Below are positions 13,380-26,229 of a stretch of DNA of 64,000 bases, in pieces. This stretch comes from Chrysomallon squamiferum. Taxonomy: Eukaryota; Mollusca; Gastropoda; Neomphalida; Peltospiridae. The notes under the pieces are model-generated. The model had not been told where the DNA came from. It was given only the letters and a program-made list of their open reading frames with translations, and made no database searches. The stretch spans positions 17,833,310 through 17,897,309 of the forward strand of contig CM022673.1 of NCBI GenBank assembly GCA_012295275.1, written 5' to 3'. Numbering within the stretch: position 1 is the first letter of the stretch; each line of letters begins with the position of its first letter. Made by a program: the position numbers and the translations under genes.

Positions 13380-13850
13380 GTAATAAATAGGCCAACAAGA
13401 AGACATGTGAATGACAAAGCACCCTGTTTAGCACACACCCCCATCTCGCCATCCAGCTTAATTAGGTCCTCTCCTTTGTACGAAGAACAAAGAACCACCA
13501 CTAGGTGTCCTCGCAGTGTAATAAAACGGGCGCGTGCTGCCTGCAAACTCTGAACAGATCTGATGGATCATCCCCCAATCCCCACCAAAAAAAAAAAAAA
13601 AAAAAAAATGAATGTCATCACAGTTGAGTGAACACAGATGCACAAGCGACAGCTGGCAGGCCAGTCCCTGCTTCCATGACTAGTACAATTTTAATACCAA
13701 CAAGATGGTCCAATTTATCTCCATTGTTATCAACATAGCTGCTAATTAACAAGTTGGCTTCTATTTTGCTGCAGCGGTTTACTTCTGTGTGTAACAGTTT
13801 GGTTAGGTCCAACACACATACATGCTCTGAGCCATTCTGTTATCTTCATT
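13380..13850. other. CpG-bearing unique island in the onecut intron
   Basis: High-complexity sequence with AACGGGCGCGTGCTGCC and CAGCTTAATTAGG, interrupted by an A-run at 13588-13607. Several short overlapping open frames exist on both strands, but none has consistent splice sites or a recognisable domain. The best reading is a conserved non-coding element. Confidence 0.4.
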
Positions 13851-14014
13851 AGAGCTGGTTTCATTACCACAGTCTGTGTGCAGGCTACTTGTGTGCTTTT
13901 CTTTTGGAGCACAGTATGAACTGATAACAAAACATTTGTTTGTCTGCAGTTATGTATTTGCTCTTTTGCCCCCACCCCTGCAATTAACACAGAAATATTC
14001 AGCTGTGTTTACTG

Positions 14015-14101
14015 TATTTTATTTTATTTTATTTTATTTTATTTTATTTTATTTTATTTTATTTTATTTTATTTTATTTTATTTTATTTATTTATTTATT
14101 T
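14015..14101. repeat. (TTTTA)n microsatellite
   Basis: About fifteen perfect pentamers followed by TTTA units. Part of a longer T-rich tract that ends near 14170. Confidence 0.95.
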
Positions 14102-15079
14102 AATTTTTTTTTTTTTTCTTAACCTGTTTTATCTCGATTTTTTTTATTTTTTATTGTGTCCTGTTGTTTGTTGAAGATTAAAAAAAAAAAAAAATTATGA
14201 TTTCAAGTTTCAGCTTTCTGGATTTAATTAAGACTTATTTATTTTAAATTTATTATTAATTGTACTTCTTTATATTAAACAGTTATATAAATAATTATTT
14301 GTGTAGAGTTTGCTTACATTTATTATTATTTTTATTTAAATTTTAAATATTTTCCATTAACATTTATCAACTTAATAGCCAGCCAGGTATCATTAAATAA
14401 AAATTAGCTATTATTCATTTCATGCGCTGAATAAAATAAAAATAAATTTTAAAAGACTGAGAGATGTGTTTTAACTGTGGCATAAACAAAATAACATGTG
14501 TTGAAAACAATATTACCTTACCAACTGAAAATTATTAAATATTAATTATATTTTTACTTAAACTTTTTATCTTGTTTCAATGTAATATTTAACAGAAAGA
14601 ATTTTAGCAAAATCTTTAATAAAATTGACATTTAAATATAATTAATATATTTCTCATAATATATATTAAATGTCTTTATCTGTAGATACCACTGAAAAAA
14701 AAAAAAAAAAAACCATTCATTTTTAAATAGGTCATTATGACAACTGTCTGAAATTAAGGATGTTATATACAAAGTGTATTATCCTGAGAGACCTAAATTA
14801 ATGATGATAATTTTCCCTCACAAATACACACCTGTTGTAATTACTCAACTGTCTCACAGAACTCTCGTTAATTCACCTGAATAAATTATTTCTCATTGAC
14901 CACCATTATCTTTTAATGATCAGTTTATTAATTTGAAAATGATAATTATTTAATTCAAATTATCAAGTGACTACTAAATGTGAAGGAAGAGAGTTAAAAA
15001 AAGAAAATATGTTTCTAAATTTTATAATTTTGTTAATAGTCATAAAATAGGTATTTATTATCAGTCTTATTGTATATGG

Positions 15080-15240
15080 CAGTCATTGTAGTAGTAGCAG
15101 TAATAGTGGAAGTGGAAGTAATTACAATAGCTTTAATAATAGTAGTTACAGATGTAATGGAAATAGCACTAGTAGTATTAGCAGTAGTGTAAGCAGCAGA
15201 AGTAGTTGAAGCAGCATTAGTAGTAGTCATAGCAGTAGTA
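15080..15240. repeat. Degenerate AGT/AGC trinucleotide tract
   Basis: Imperfect AGTAGTAGCAGTAATAGT-type sequence. Its minus-strand frame gives a Thr/Ser/Ala-rich peptide that is a repeat artefact. Related CTA-type tracts lie at 58735-58920 and 61350-61570. Confidence 0.8.
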
Positions 15241-15599
15241 ATAGGTGTTATTTTATCTTTCTTCATTACTGTTGTACAATTTAATGCAGTGCCCACAATG
15301 GCTACATCTACAGAACAATGTGAAAAATTATCCTCACTTAAAAGCTGTACTTGAGAAAACTCTACCAGTCTATCATCAAATCAGAATTTTGTGACCATGA
15401 CTGGCATACATGAACATTTTCTCTGGCAGAAGATAATGGCTGAAATTACCAACAGCCACTTATACTTCATGTTTTCTTATTTCCACCTGCTAACAGAAAT
15501 CTGAATCATACACTGAAAATAAGACTAAGCAATTATTTGTCAAGCTTTTAACTGTAATTGTTTTTATTATTTTCGTCATTATAATTATTATATTACAAC

Positions 15600-15810
15600 T
15601 GGGCTGAGTCTTGCAGACATGAACACAATTTCCTGACCAAACCCGCCAACTATTCATGCAAGCATTTTAGCAGTGAACAGACAGCCAACGGAGTCTGTTT
15701 TAATTACCTCATCCACTGTCAGAGTTTGAAATGATCAGAGTCTGGTTGGTAACACAAGTATCTCACAGTGTGCACAAAGAACTCGTATTTCGCAGACGTT
15801 GAATAAAGTC
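15600..15810. other. Unique island in the onecut intron
   Basis: Repeat-free sequence of balanced composition (GACCAAACCCGCCAAC, CAGCCAACGGAGTCTG). No coding signal; candidate regulatory element. Confidence 0.3.
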
Positions 15811-17339
15811 CAGTCATTTTAATTATACATGAATAATCATTATGTGAACACAGAATTTGAGTTGTGGGTGTCAGCACGTGTGTATATATGTGTGTGTGTC
15901 TATGTCAGTTTCTTTACATGTTTCTACAACAGTTCCTAAAACAAACGAAAACTTTTACTAAATTCCTTTCTTTTACATTAATAATAACTTCAAAAACAAA
16001 CACTGGGGAAACAGCATAATTTAAGTATGTACAAAATATTTACAGATCCCAATAACATAATTTTGGGTGCCCCTATTCTTTATTAATATATATTATTTTT
16101 CTTTATAATTTTTATTTTATTTTATTTTTTTCCTGTGTGAAAATCAATTATGTAAAGGTAACACTTTATATAGATATTTTAAAATAGATATATGAAATGA
16201 GCTTGGATTGTAAATTATTATTATCAGTTATATACTGTATCTTACATCATGTCATCCTTTACTTATATCACATATACATGAATTAAAATAACTATACATC
16301 GTATTAATAAAATAAAATAAAAAATAACAAAATAAAATATTATATAAAATAGAAACTTAGGTCATTAAAAATAGAAATAGAAATTAATCGTAATATCATT
16401 TTAATACAAATGAATCTTCTCTGTTTATATTTGCATTTTACTAATTGAATTATTATGACTGTTGTTGTTGGTTGCTGTAGTAACTGTTTAGCATAGTAGT
16501 TGTAACACTAGAAGCAGCAGTAACAGTACTAAGCACAACTCTGGTGGATGCAGCTCAGGACTGCAAACTATGACACCAGTACTTCCTCATGATAAACACA
16601 GTTTTTGTTTTCATTAGTCCATAATCAGTACTATTCTACTCTATTATTTTTAATATTTAATTATTTATTTGTTATTTTTGTTTTTTTTAGAAATAAAGCT
16701 AGAAATATGTTAAAGATAATTATTATAATTTTCATTATTTTTTTTTTTTTAATGTATTTATAAAACTGTCAGTTTTACACTATTGATGAGACAGGGCTGA
16801 GACAGAAGGTGTGAAAAATCTGTTATCTTTATCAAGACTGGGATCTGTTTTAATTTCAATTAAAAATTCTCCACATGTTTTTAAAAAGGCTAAATATAGA
16901 TATTAATATTTCGATGGGAAAGGGCAGAAAGAAATACTGAATAAATATACAACTTTAAAATATATATGTTAGCCTGGTTGATATCATTCTATAAACAATA
17001 CACTTTCAAATACAAATGCAACAGACTGTCAAATTATGTTATTTTGTTCTTCTCCAACCATTGAAATTATGTGCCAGTATCAAATTTAATTTACTTACTT
17101 TTTAAAAATTTGCTCATAAATAACTGTAACTGTCTGATTTTGTATTCCAAACACGTTTTTCTCCCAGTTGTAACAGTTTTAAAATAAACAATTCACTGAA
17201 TTTCAGTTCTCAGAGGTTTGTTACAGAATAGATAACTGTACTGTATTGTATGGGATGAATACATTATTTATTATATTCTGCTTCTTCTTCTTCTTATATA
17301 TTCTCCTATAAGAATAAGATGAATCTAAGCAGCTATGTT

Positions 17340-17560
17340 ATGAAGGGTGTATTATTAATGGTGTATTAACAAGGGTGTATTACAAAGAGTGTATTAACAA
17401 GGGTGTATTATCAGAGGTACATTATCAAAGATATATTATGAAGAGCATATTATCAAGGGTGTATTACAAAGGCTGTATTATAAGAGGTATATTATCAAGA
17501 ATACATGATCACGGTCTATTATTAAAAGTATATTATCAAGGGTGTATTACCAAAGGGGAT
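17340..17560. repeat. Degenerate ~16-bp tandem repeat (GGGTGTATTAYMAA)
   Basis: About 13 imperfect units of AAGGGTGTATTATCAA. It keeps an open frame of about 69 codons only because the unit lacks stops in that phase; the peptide is a repetitive YYKGCI-like string and is not a gene. Confidence 0.85.
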
Positions 17561-19939
17561 GTTGCTAACGGCAGCCATAACTGAAGAGGAAAATTTGCAC
17601 TACGAGACAGTGGTCTGGTGCAGGTTAGAAGTCACAGTTCAGCATTAACAGTAATTCAGAAACTTGTCTCTTGGGAGAACCTATTTATAAACATCACTGT
17701 TTGTAAATCTATTTATAAATGTTGTCAGTGTAAAACCCACATCAATCTATGTTACAACAGTTGGCAGTGAAGAAAAAATCAAACTGTATTAGCTCAAACG
17801 ACCTGAGATATTGAGCTGAATGCATTTCAGTGTGCACAACTCAATGGAAAGGGCAATTGGACACTTGACCTGTGTATTGATGTATCAACTGTTTATTGAT
17901 GTTTTACTACATGACCCTCCTAACCCATACAGCCATCAATACATTGACACAGATACAAAAACAGTTCTGTGTATGTCATCACACATTCAGTATTGCAGAG
18001 CACTGCATACAAAATGAATATGAGAGAATTTAATTAGTGATGAATTTTCTGTAAACACAAGGACCAACATCCACAAATAATAAATAAATGTGTGTGTGTG
18101 TGTGTGAACTTCAAGTAAGTCCTTTTATAAATTTATATATTTTATGTTGTTTTTAATTATTATTATTATTATTATTATTCTCTCATTTAAAACTACAATT
18201 AGGAAATGGCATAAAATTGTGAGCACATTCGGTTAAAACAGCCATAAAACAATGAAAGTGAATGTTATCTCTTGAAAGTATAATGACGGCAGCAAAATGA
18301 AGACAGCAGTTTAATATTTAAACAATTACAGGGCTTAATTAAAACAATGTTATGTTCACAATATTTAATTAAAATAGTGTAACCAGAACTTACAAAATGT
18401 TATCAATGTAAACACTGTACCACAGTGTTTTAATTTTATTTACTTAGTGTAAATGTTTTGGGGAGTTTTCCCCTGTTTAGCTGGCTAACTGGAAACTGGT
18501 AAATTATGCATAGAACAGAACAAATAGGGGAATAAAAACAATTAAAATAATAATATTCAAACAGAAAATTAAAAAATAACTGTATAAAAACAAGAAATAA
18601 TAAATGTGAACATTTTTATTGTTCATTAAATGATCTAGCATGTAAATAATCTAACATTATTTTTTTTTATTATATATATATATATATATATATATCTGAT
18701 AAAACATGGCCTTTTTTAAATACCTATTTTCTTTTTTTTTTCCCTTTTTTAAATTTTATCATTCCTTTCATGTACATTCTGTACTGACCAGGTATTATAT
18801 GCTACCAACTGCTGTTAAAACAGATACCTGCCAGCTTTTAAAACTCAGGTACAAAGCCATCTGTTCAGCTCACCTGTTCAGTGTGTGCCACACTCGCCAG
18901 GTAGGTCAGTTCTTTGTCTCTCTATCACAGTCATATGCCACACCTCTCTGTGTCATATCTCATGTGTCACATAACAGACAAAAGCCTCGTCTAATTGGAT
19001 TCTTATTCTTCTAATAACAACAACAAACTGCACTAGAAATGTATGAGACTCGTTATATCCAGATTTACCTGTATTGTTAACATGTAAATAAAAATTACCA
19101 GAAAGGTGTAAATCGGAACACATGCTCCTACAGAGACTGGGGACCTCATGTTATGAACTGAAAGTTGTGTTAATAGAAACATCAAAGCATTTCACAGACA
19201 CCTGCTTCCATGTGCTTCATGTTTTTCTCTTAATAAAATAAATAATATTAGGTTAACATAACAACTATGTTCAAATTGTTCAGTTAATAGAAAATATTTA
19301 ATTGAAAAAACATTAGAGAACTTAAATGGGTTTTTTTTGCGAATTTTAACCAAAATTAAAACAAATTAATTACATAAACAACACATATGACTTTGGACAA
19401 ATATTATAATAAAAAGGAAACAATCTTTGTAAACATCAAACTAAAAGAAATATAATCTTTGTAAACAACAAACTAAAAGATGCATGAACACATACATGTA
19501 CACTCACACATTTAACTAATACTCACAGTATTAACAACCAAAATAAACACATAAATCATCTGTTTGTTTTAACTGTGGGATTCTAGTAGATTTTTTTTTT
19601 AAATAAAATTTAAACAGTAAATATTAAATAGATTTTTTTCAGAGAAGATAATATGAAACTATCAACGCAGAAGAAAATGGCATAAACATATTTCTATTAA
19701 TGTGAACACACATACATACTACAAAGTTTACAAAAATTTGAAATGCATACCCAAACACACATTACATATTTTGCAAATGTTTAAATACATCTTCATAAAC
19801 AAACCCAAATGTTGAGATAAACATCCACAAAGACACAGATAGACATACACACATACAGACACACACACACACACATCAAAACTGTCTGAGAGAACAACAG
19901 AAGATAACAACAACAGACTAACAAAAAGTGATTCTCTGA

Positions 19940-20210
19940 GTGAAAGGCGCGGCTGATTGAGAATATTCAAGAACTGACGGTTAACAGAGAATTATTACAA
20001 AGCATCCAACTGTGACAAGGAACCATGTCATGCTAGTCGGTCACAAAGAGAGAATTCTGGCTTCAGCCTGCAACAAACCGTGTTGCTAGGCAATACGATT
20101 ACACGACCATGCCCAGAAAGGAAATTGAGATTTTCAACTCGACTTGTTTCGCATGGCCAGAGCAGTGAAGAGACGGCATGGATGTAGAACATACATCAGC
20201 GACAGCAACA
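19940..20210. promoter_or_regulatory. CpG-dense island in the onecut intron
   Basis: About eleven CpGs in 270 bp, in a flank where CpGs are rare. It includes GGCGCGGCTGATTGAG and GTTGCTAGGCAAT, a near match to an RFX X-box. It lies 3.7 kb downstream of the onecut exon. Candidate enhancer. Confidence 0.4.
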
Positions 20211-20879
20211 GCATTATTAAAACATTGTTCACTATCTTTTGTGTTTCATTTTGTATGAAGTCTCCAGAAATAGAAATACTTTTTTACCAAACAAAAAAAA
20301 AAAAAAAAATGTGAAAGGAAACAAGAAGTGAAAATAACAGAATTTTGATGGTATGTTAACTGCTACATGTAAATTAGATTAAAAAAAAAAAAAAAAATTA
20401 TTCTTGTTTGATGAGGAGGAGGAGCCATACAATTATTAATAGTAAATATAACAGTTTTTAAACTGTCAACAGTTTATTAGGTATAACATGCCGTCTGTGT
20501 TAAACATTCGTGTTTACATCTCAGTCCTTTCTGCCTTGTTCATACAAAGTAAATAAATAATTAAATTCATGCAGTACTTGATATTCATTTTCTTGAAATA
20601 TAAAGATAAAAAAAATAATAATAATAAAAAACGAAAATAACCATAACAATACTGAGATATGAAGCAACATGTTTTGCAGACACTGTGGAATGACATTTAG
20701 CTCAAAGCATTTATATCAGTATATTTTATTAATAGCAAGTGTTCATGTTAAACAGAAATTTCTCAGGAAGTTAAAGAAAATGCAAATAGATAAATTACTG
20801 TGCTTTTCAAGAAAAAAATATAATGTATATCTGTTATTACTCTAATGATGTTAATACATTTTATGTGACTTAACATTAT

Positions 20880-21240
20880 ATGAACATTACAACACGTATA
20901 AATTAACAACATTACCACACACATACATCAACATTACCAAATATGTTACCAACATTACCATACACATATCAGAATTACTTCACATACAATTAATTAAAAC
21001 AACATTACCATACACATAAATCATCAACATTACCGAACACATACATTATTAACATACCAAACACATACATTATCAACATACCAAACACATACATTATCAA
21101 CATACATTAGTTTTCAATTTTCCAACACATCCACACCCATTATCAACATTATTAAAATTACCATACGTACACTATCAATAATAAAACACAGATAAATTAC
21201 CAACATTCCCATACCCATAAATTACCAATGTGCTTGCCCA
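20880..21240. repeat. Degenerate repeat, ACATTACCAWACACATA type
   Basis: Imperfect units of about 22 bp (CATTATCAACATACCAAACA and similar). Three successive copies near 21030-21100 are almost identical, the rest are diverged. No gene seen. Confidence 0.8.
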
Positions 21241-21889
21241 CATACAGTAAATATTAATTATAAATACCAATTCACTGTCTAAGACTTTCAATGGATTTTT
21301 ATATTTAACAGTAATGATAAGATATTTAATTTACCTGCATCCACTTTCAAACATGTTTGTCTATGTAGGTATTTTACAGTGTTCATTTGTATACAAAACA
21401 AGTTTATTTTTATACTGTGAAATGTGTATACTTGTATGTTACTTTGACGGTTTAAAACAAACTATGTACTGCACATGCTAAATGCCTGTCTACATTTTTA
21501 TAGATACTTAACACACACACACACACACATCAAATGTTATATAAACAATATCCAATATACTTTTCATATATCAGTAAATAATTCTGCAACCAGAAGGGTT
21601 GTATTTATTTAGTTTTTTTAATAGTTTTAAATATTAAAACAAAAGACTATAAATAAAACTTACTGTAATTAAATTCAAATAATTTTTTGAAATAACCAGC
21701 ACAGATATATTAATTCCACCCCCTATCAAAATGTGGACAGATCAGTTGTGAATATTTTGCCATGGATTTTTAAAGTCATCTGACATTTAATAACAATTTA
21801 ATGTTTAAGACACTGATATTTTTATTATAATGATGTTTTACGTTCATTTGTTTTAATAGTTATATTTATTTGGTATTAACAGCTGTTAA

Positions 21890-22330
21890 ATAACAGACAG
21901 TATGTCACAACAAGACAGGCTTTGAATCCTTTACATCACAAGAAGAGCTTCTACACCCGACATGAAAAACCACAACACGAAAACAATGAACCAGAGACTT
22001 AAGAACAGCTGGTCAGATTATCTGGTGACCATTAGAAAACCTAGTAGCCATTTGGACAAGATGGACAATGAAGCAAGTTTTAACACAGAATCAGCAGAGC
22101 ACGGTTCTTGTGCAGAATTTCCTCTTTGTTTGACGAATTAATTTTCTCCTGTACGACGAACACCAAAGGGGTTTCATATAATTGCAGTATGCAAAGAAAT
22201 AAATCCATGTAATATTAATGTAGGAAGACTTCAGACAAAGAGCACACCTTTGAGGCCATGGAATATTCACCATAGCATCGTTAGCTTGTCTCTTCCTTAG
22301 AGCTGCTAATTCAACTCATTTAAACTGGAG
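21890..22330. other. Unique island in the onecut intron
   Basis: Long stretch with no simple repeats, containing GACGAATTAATTTTCTCC and GTATGCAAAG (octamer-like). Open frames are short. Candidate regulatory element about 1.5 kb from the exon. Confidence 0.35.
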
Positions 22331-23329
22331 TTAGGACAAAAATGAAATAACAGAAAATGGGTGAATGGGGGTAAAAAAATGAATGAAGAGAAAAGCTTTA
22401 TACACACAACAATGGTTGAAGGGGTTTATTTTGTGAACAAGGCAAAGTGATTAATTATTAAATTAAAATCTCCTAAGAAGAAGGGTTTAAAATTTTCAAA
22501 ATAAGGCAAAACCATGTGTTTGGTTTTTTCCCATGAACAAAAACACAAACAAAACAAAAGCAGATTTCTGAAAAAAGTATCCATATAAAAAATAAAAATA
22601 AATAAATTAATTAAATACCTTGTACAACAGGTGGTAAAAAACTTTTAATGAGGAAAACAGATTGCGGTTTTTATTTAATAATTCTTACTTTTTTAAATTC
22701 TTTATTTCTACAAAGATACTTATAGAAATTTAAAAAAAAGTAATTAAAATAAAAACATTAAACAGGACTTTTTAAAAAAGATAAATTTACTTTTTTCATA
22801 TCATGTTTAATACTGCTGCTGTAAATAAGCTTCTGTTTTTGTTATCTTTTGAAATGTTCAGTCTAATGACATTTACATTTTCTTTCAGTTTTAACCTATT
22901 ATATACAAATAATAATAATAATAAATAATAATAATAATAACAATAACAATAATAACAATAATAATAAATAAAATGTGTGTGTATATGTATTTAAATTAAA
23001 AATTTTTAATTTTAAAATGGGCTTTTAACTAACACCAAAATTTATATCATTAATTTTGCTATTTATGTAAAAAAAAAAAATAATAATAATAATAATAATA
23101 ATAAAAATTAAGGTAAAAGAAAAAAAATTACTATTAGTGTAACAAGAATCCTGTCTACTGTTATTTTTACTGTTTTTAGAAATTTTTGGAAACCAAACCA
23201 AATAAAAAATATATATGGAAGTTCTCTAAGTACATTCACTATTGTTAATACTCAGTAACAAAAAAAAAGAAAAAAGAAAAAAACTGTAATAAAATTTATA
23301 AGTATTTAATTGTTTTGTTCCTCCCACTT

Positions 23330-23600
23330 AACAGGACTGATATTCCATACAACACACAGGCTGCCTGTTGGAGAATGTTACAATCAATGTGTAAGATTAT
23401 GCAACATGTGTCAATTGTGAATAACCAGTATCCCATTTAGCACAATAAAAGCCACTATCTGAATGATTCCAATAATTTGACATGGGATCGATTGCTGGCT
23501 GGCATCCTTTCAGTCAATGTATTGAACAAACCAGGTCAAAACACCCAGCACGTGGCTGGCAAACAGAGTTTTCACCGTTTACTGTCATTTCACAGAATAA
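23330..23600. promoter_or_regulatory. Unique island with an ATCGAT site, near the onecut donor
   Basis: GGGATCGATTGCTGG at about 23484-23498 contains ATCGAT, the core of ONECUT binding sites. The surrounding sequence is repeat-free. Lies about 260 bp inside the intron. Confidence 0.35.
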
Positions 23601-23857
23601 ATCAAGTCATTTCTTGTTACGTGTGATATGATGATGATATCATTGTAAAATAAAAAAATAAAAAATGATTCAAGTAATAAAAAAAGAAACAATAAATGAA
23701 GAGATTCAGTTTTCTTTGTTCTAACCAAACCATCACTATTGAGTAAATTTTAAGTTTACATACAGTGAACATACAAACAGTGATAATGAATTTGAGAGAA
23801 GTAAATGTTAAAGCATGGAAGTTTTAAAATAAATAAATATTTATGTAAAGTATTTAC

Positions 23858-24920
23858 CTGCTAATCGCAAAGCTGACATTCTCTGAAACTCTGGTTCCTG
23901 TAACCATTTCCACATACGACGGAATGTCTCGCGGCCTGACTTGAGTTTGCTCCAAGGTTTGGGATTGCGGAGCAAGTCACTTAAAGTCCCCTGGCTGCGA
24001 CACAGCACCCGCTGAGCGAAAACTGCCTGTGGGATGCTGTATCTTTTAAGTTCGCTGCTTATTCTTTGTGCCAGTTCCTTTGTGTTTATTTCTTCCACTT
24101 CTTGCTGCTTGTTTGGGGATTCACTGCCAGGTGCTCTGTGGTCCATTCGCTGCGGACTTTCGACACTCTGCGGGGATGGGGTGGGGGCAGCCGACGGATG
24201 CAGTCCGTTCATCGGCGAGTGCATCATGGGATTCGGGGAATGTAATCTTGTGACGGAAGGATCTATCCTGACTGGAGCTGCCGAGTATGATTCGAAAGCG
24301 TTGGGTGACATGTGCATCTTCGGCTCTTGTTTGGGCGAGCCAAGGCCGTTCTGTCCATACCCGTATCCTAAACCCTGTTGGTAGTTATTTGTACTCATCA
24401 TTGTCATTGGGGTAGCTCCTAGGGTGGGTCCCACGCTCATGCTCAACTTGTCATATCTATTGTAGGCACTCATATCCATCACGTTCCCTAGTCCATTATT
24501 TTGAGGCATCAATGTAAAACCACCACCGACGTTGCTGGCGACGGGGACGTGGCAGAACTTGTCCGACACCGTAGATATGGGAGGCAGCGGCTGCAATGGC
24601 GTCAGTGTGGCATAGTTAGTTGGACTGTAGTTAGGCGACATGCGGCCGTTTAGTGTGTGGTACGTTACGTCTCCCATTTGGGATCGGAATTCACTACTGT
24701 CTATCATACTGCTCACACTAACCGGTATAGCCTCGGCACGGGTGATGGAGGCTGGCGATACCGACAACTCCGGACTGTTGACGTACTCGTTGGCTTCGCT
24801 CTCGGTAAAATCTCCTTGGTTCTCAGTGTTAGCCGCGGGAGGCGCACTTGTACTGACAGTTGGCGACTCGCTGATTTGTTGATCCGAACACGGGAGCTCC
24901 CCCATGTTTTCCATCGTCAT
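23858..24920 (-). CDS. onecut: ONECUT-class homeobox transcription factor, first coding exon (CUT domain); partial
   Basis: This exon encodes 354 codons plus one base of a ONECUT (HNF6) nuclear transcription factor, which binds DNA through one CUT domain and a divergent homeodomain. The CUT domain fills about residues 276-354 (EEINTKELAQRISSELKRY to LRLA) and is nearly identical to vertebrate ONECUT proteins. The class motif TLTPLQPLPPISTVSDKF lies at about 105-122, followed by GGGFTLM. The region between is rich in Ser, Pro, Met and Asn. The exon ends TTAGCAG before a GTAAAT donor, in phase 1, exactly where vertebrate genes are split before the homeodomain. The reading frame opens further upstream at a GTG at 24968, but a TAA lies directly before it. 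The first ATG is at 24920 and an ATG in strong context (ACGATGG) is at 24914; MTMENMGELP resembles the vertebrate start LTMEAIGEL. The homeodomain exon is not in the window, so the gene continues past position 1. Identification is very secure; the exact start is probable. Confidence 0.96.
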
Positions 24921-24969
24921 TCCTACGATCAACAACCGATCGAACAATAAAGAATGATAAACTGTCACT

Positions 24970-25270
24970 TATTGTAACCTTTGGTAGCGATCTCCTGGTT
25001 GGCTGGCCTGTTTTGGGGGCTATTTACGTACGCAGGGGAACGCACAATAATCTCCTAGTTTCTGGTCGATCCGCCATGTTTGGACAGCTGTAACCCGACG
25101 ACCTGCGCACTAGAGTTCTGCGCATCGTAAAGCCACAGAGCGCGTGCGCATTTAATTTACAATTTCGGGGTTTGCATACGCTTATCTTACAACTTCAGTC
25201 ATTGTAAGCCCGTTGTCATTCACTAATTAGTATGTTGTGAGCGAGTGATAGTGAGACCGACACGCGCCGT
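24970..25270 (-). promoter_or_regulatory. onecut promoter and 5' leader, CpG-rich
   Basis: Immediately upstream of the onecut exon is a stretch of unique sequence with many CpGs and no simple repeats. An NRF1-like site lies at 25139-25150 (minus strand TGCGCACGCGCT, one mismatch to YGCGCAYGCGCR). A second CTGCGCATCG lies at about 25117. AACATGGCGG at about 25071-25080 (minus) resembles a YY1 site. There is no obvious TATA box. These are motifs of CpG-type promoters. The transcription start cannot be placed from sequence alone. Confidence 0.6.
25024..25077 (-). CDS. Candidate upstream ORF in the onecut 5' leader, 17 codons
   Basis: On the minus strand an ATG in the context AACATGG is followed by 17 codons (MADRPETRRLLCVPLRT) and a TAA, ending about 100 nt before the onecut start codon. 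If transcription starts above 25077, this would be the first AUG met by the ribosome, in a good context (A at -3, G at +4), and could lower onecut translation. The same bases form the YY1-like motif, so the ATG may matter only as DNA. Confidence 0.3.
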   Translation of the reverse strand: MADRPETRRLLCVPLRT

Positions 25271-26171
25271 TTGTCATTTTTTCCGACTGGATAGTTATAT
25301 CTTGGATTAAATTCACTTTCTTGTGGTAAATAGATTATTTTGCCATTTTAAAGACGATTATGGAAAGATGTATTTATTCACTGTAAACTTTTCCAAAACA
25401 TTAACTTTATACAGACAACTTTTCTCAATACGAAAATAGACACGCGTCGCTTTCCACCGTCAGTACCCGTCTAATTATTTACCGTTAATATGTAATTATG
25501 ATTAATACAAATTTATTAAAGTAGTATTATTTATTATTACATAAAATATTCGTACATAGTTTTACAGTGTCGTCTTAAATTCTCTATGATCAAATGAAAC
25601 AAAGTTTTACTTTGTTTTAAATTACAAAACTTATTACATTTTTCGGAAACGTATAATAAATTGTAGCAGGGCATGTACAATTCAAGTAATGTTAAGTATA
25701 AATACAAGGTTTTACAAATGAAAAAAACTACTTAGACGCTGTAAAGAACAAACCGTAATGTGTATATGATTGTAAAATAAGACTGAAACTTTGCGTCACT
25801 AAACATTTTCAAGCTATTCAACGTAGATAATTATTTTTTTTTTTTTTTTTCATTATTTTCTATATCTTTCATTGCTTTATTTATTTTAGCGTTCTAAGTC
25901 CGCTTGATAACGTTACAAAAGTGTACGGTTGAGAGTTTAAACTTTGTTTCTTGTAACAAGATGCGATGCAATTAAAATACATGGAATAGTAATCTCAAAT
26001 GTCAGTGAAAAAAATACCTGAACAATATAAATAAATAGCTATAGGCATATTTCTAATTGTTGTGAGCAGTATTTTTATTAATTATAGGTATCTTATTATA
26101 TTATCCAAGAACTTTCTTCAAAGGCAATGAATACACCGTTCAAAAACTATTTTATTACTTTTTTTTTAAAG

Positions 26172-26228
<57 letters not shown>

Positions 26229-26229
26229 T
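26172..26229. repeat. (ATT)n microsatellite
   Basis: About nineteen perfect units in the divergent intergenic region. Confidence 0.95.

Larger units (their letters stand above)
1..23857 (-). other. onecut: onecut intron 1 (partial), general content
   Basis: Apart from the items listed separately, this stretch holds AT-rich filler, TTTA/ATT/TCA arrays (for example 9350-9450 and 9780-9990), A/T homopolymers (3981-4002, 5825-5844, 7264-7285, 13588-13607) and a near-exact local duplication at about 10672-10760. It exceeds 23.8 kb and contains no homeodomain-coding sequence on either strand, so the second conserved onecut exon lies outside the window. Confidence 0.75.

Noticed and set aside
1-23840. 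Homeodomain exon of onecut
   Set aside because: Searched for on the minus strand by its expected KKPRLVFTD and WFxNxR-type cores; no open stretch of sufficient length or matching residues is present.
24034-24950. Plus-strand open frames of 60-116 codons opposite the onecut exon
   Set aside because: They are antisense shadows of a strongly conserved CUT-domain coding sequence and show no family of their own.
24921-24968. Sixteen extra N-terminal codons (TVYHSLLFDRLLIVG) before the onecut ATG
   Set aside because: The frame opens with GTG, preceded directly by TAA; the first ATG is at 24920 and agrees with the vertebrate start region.
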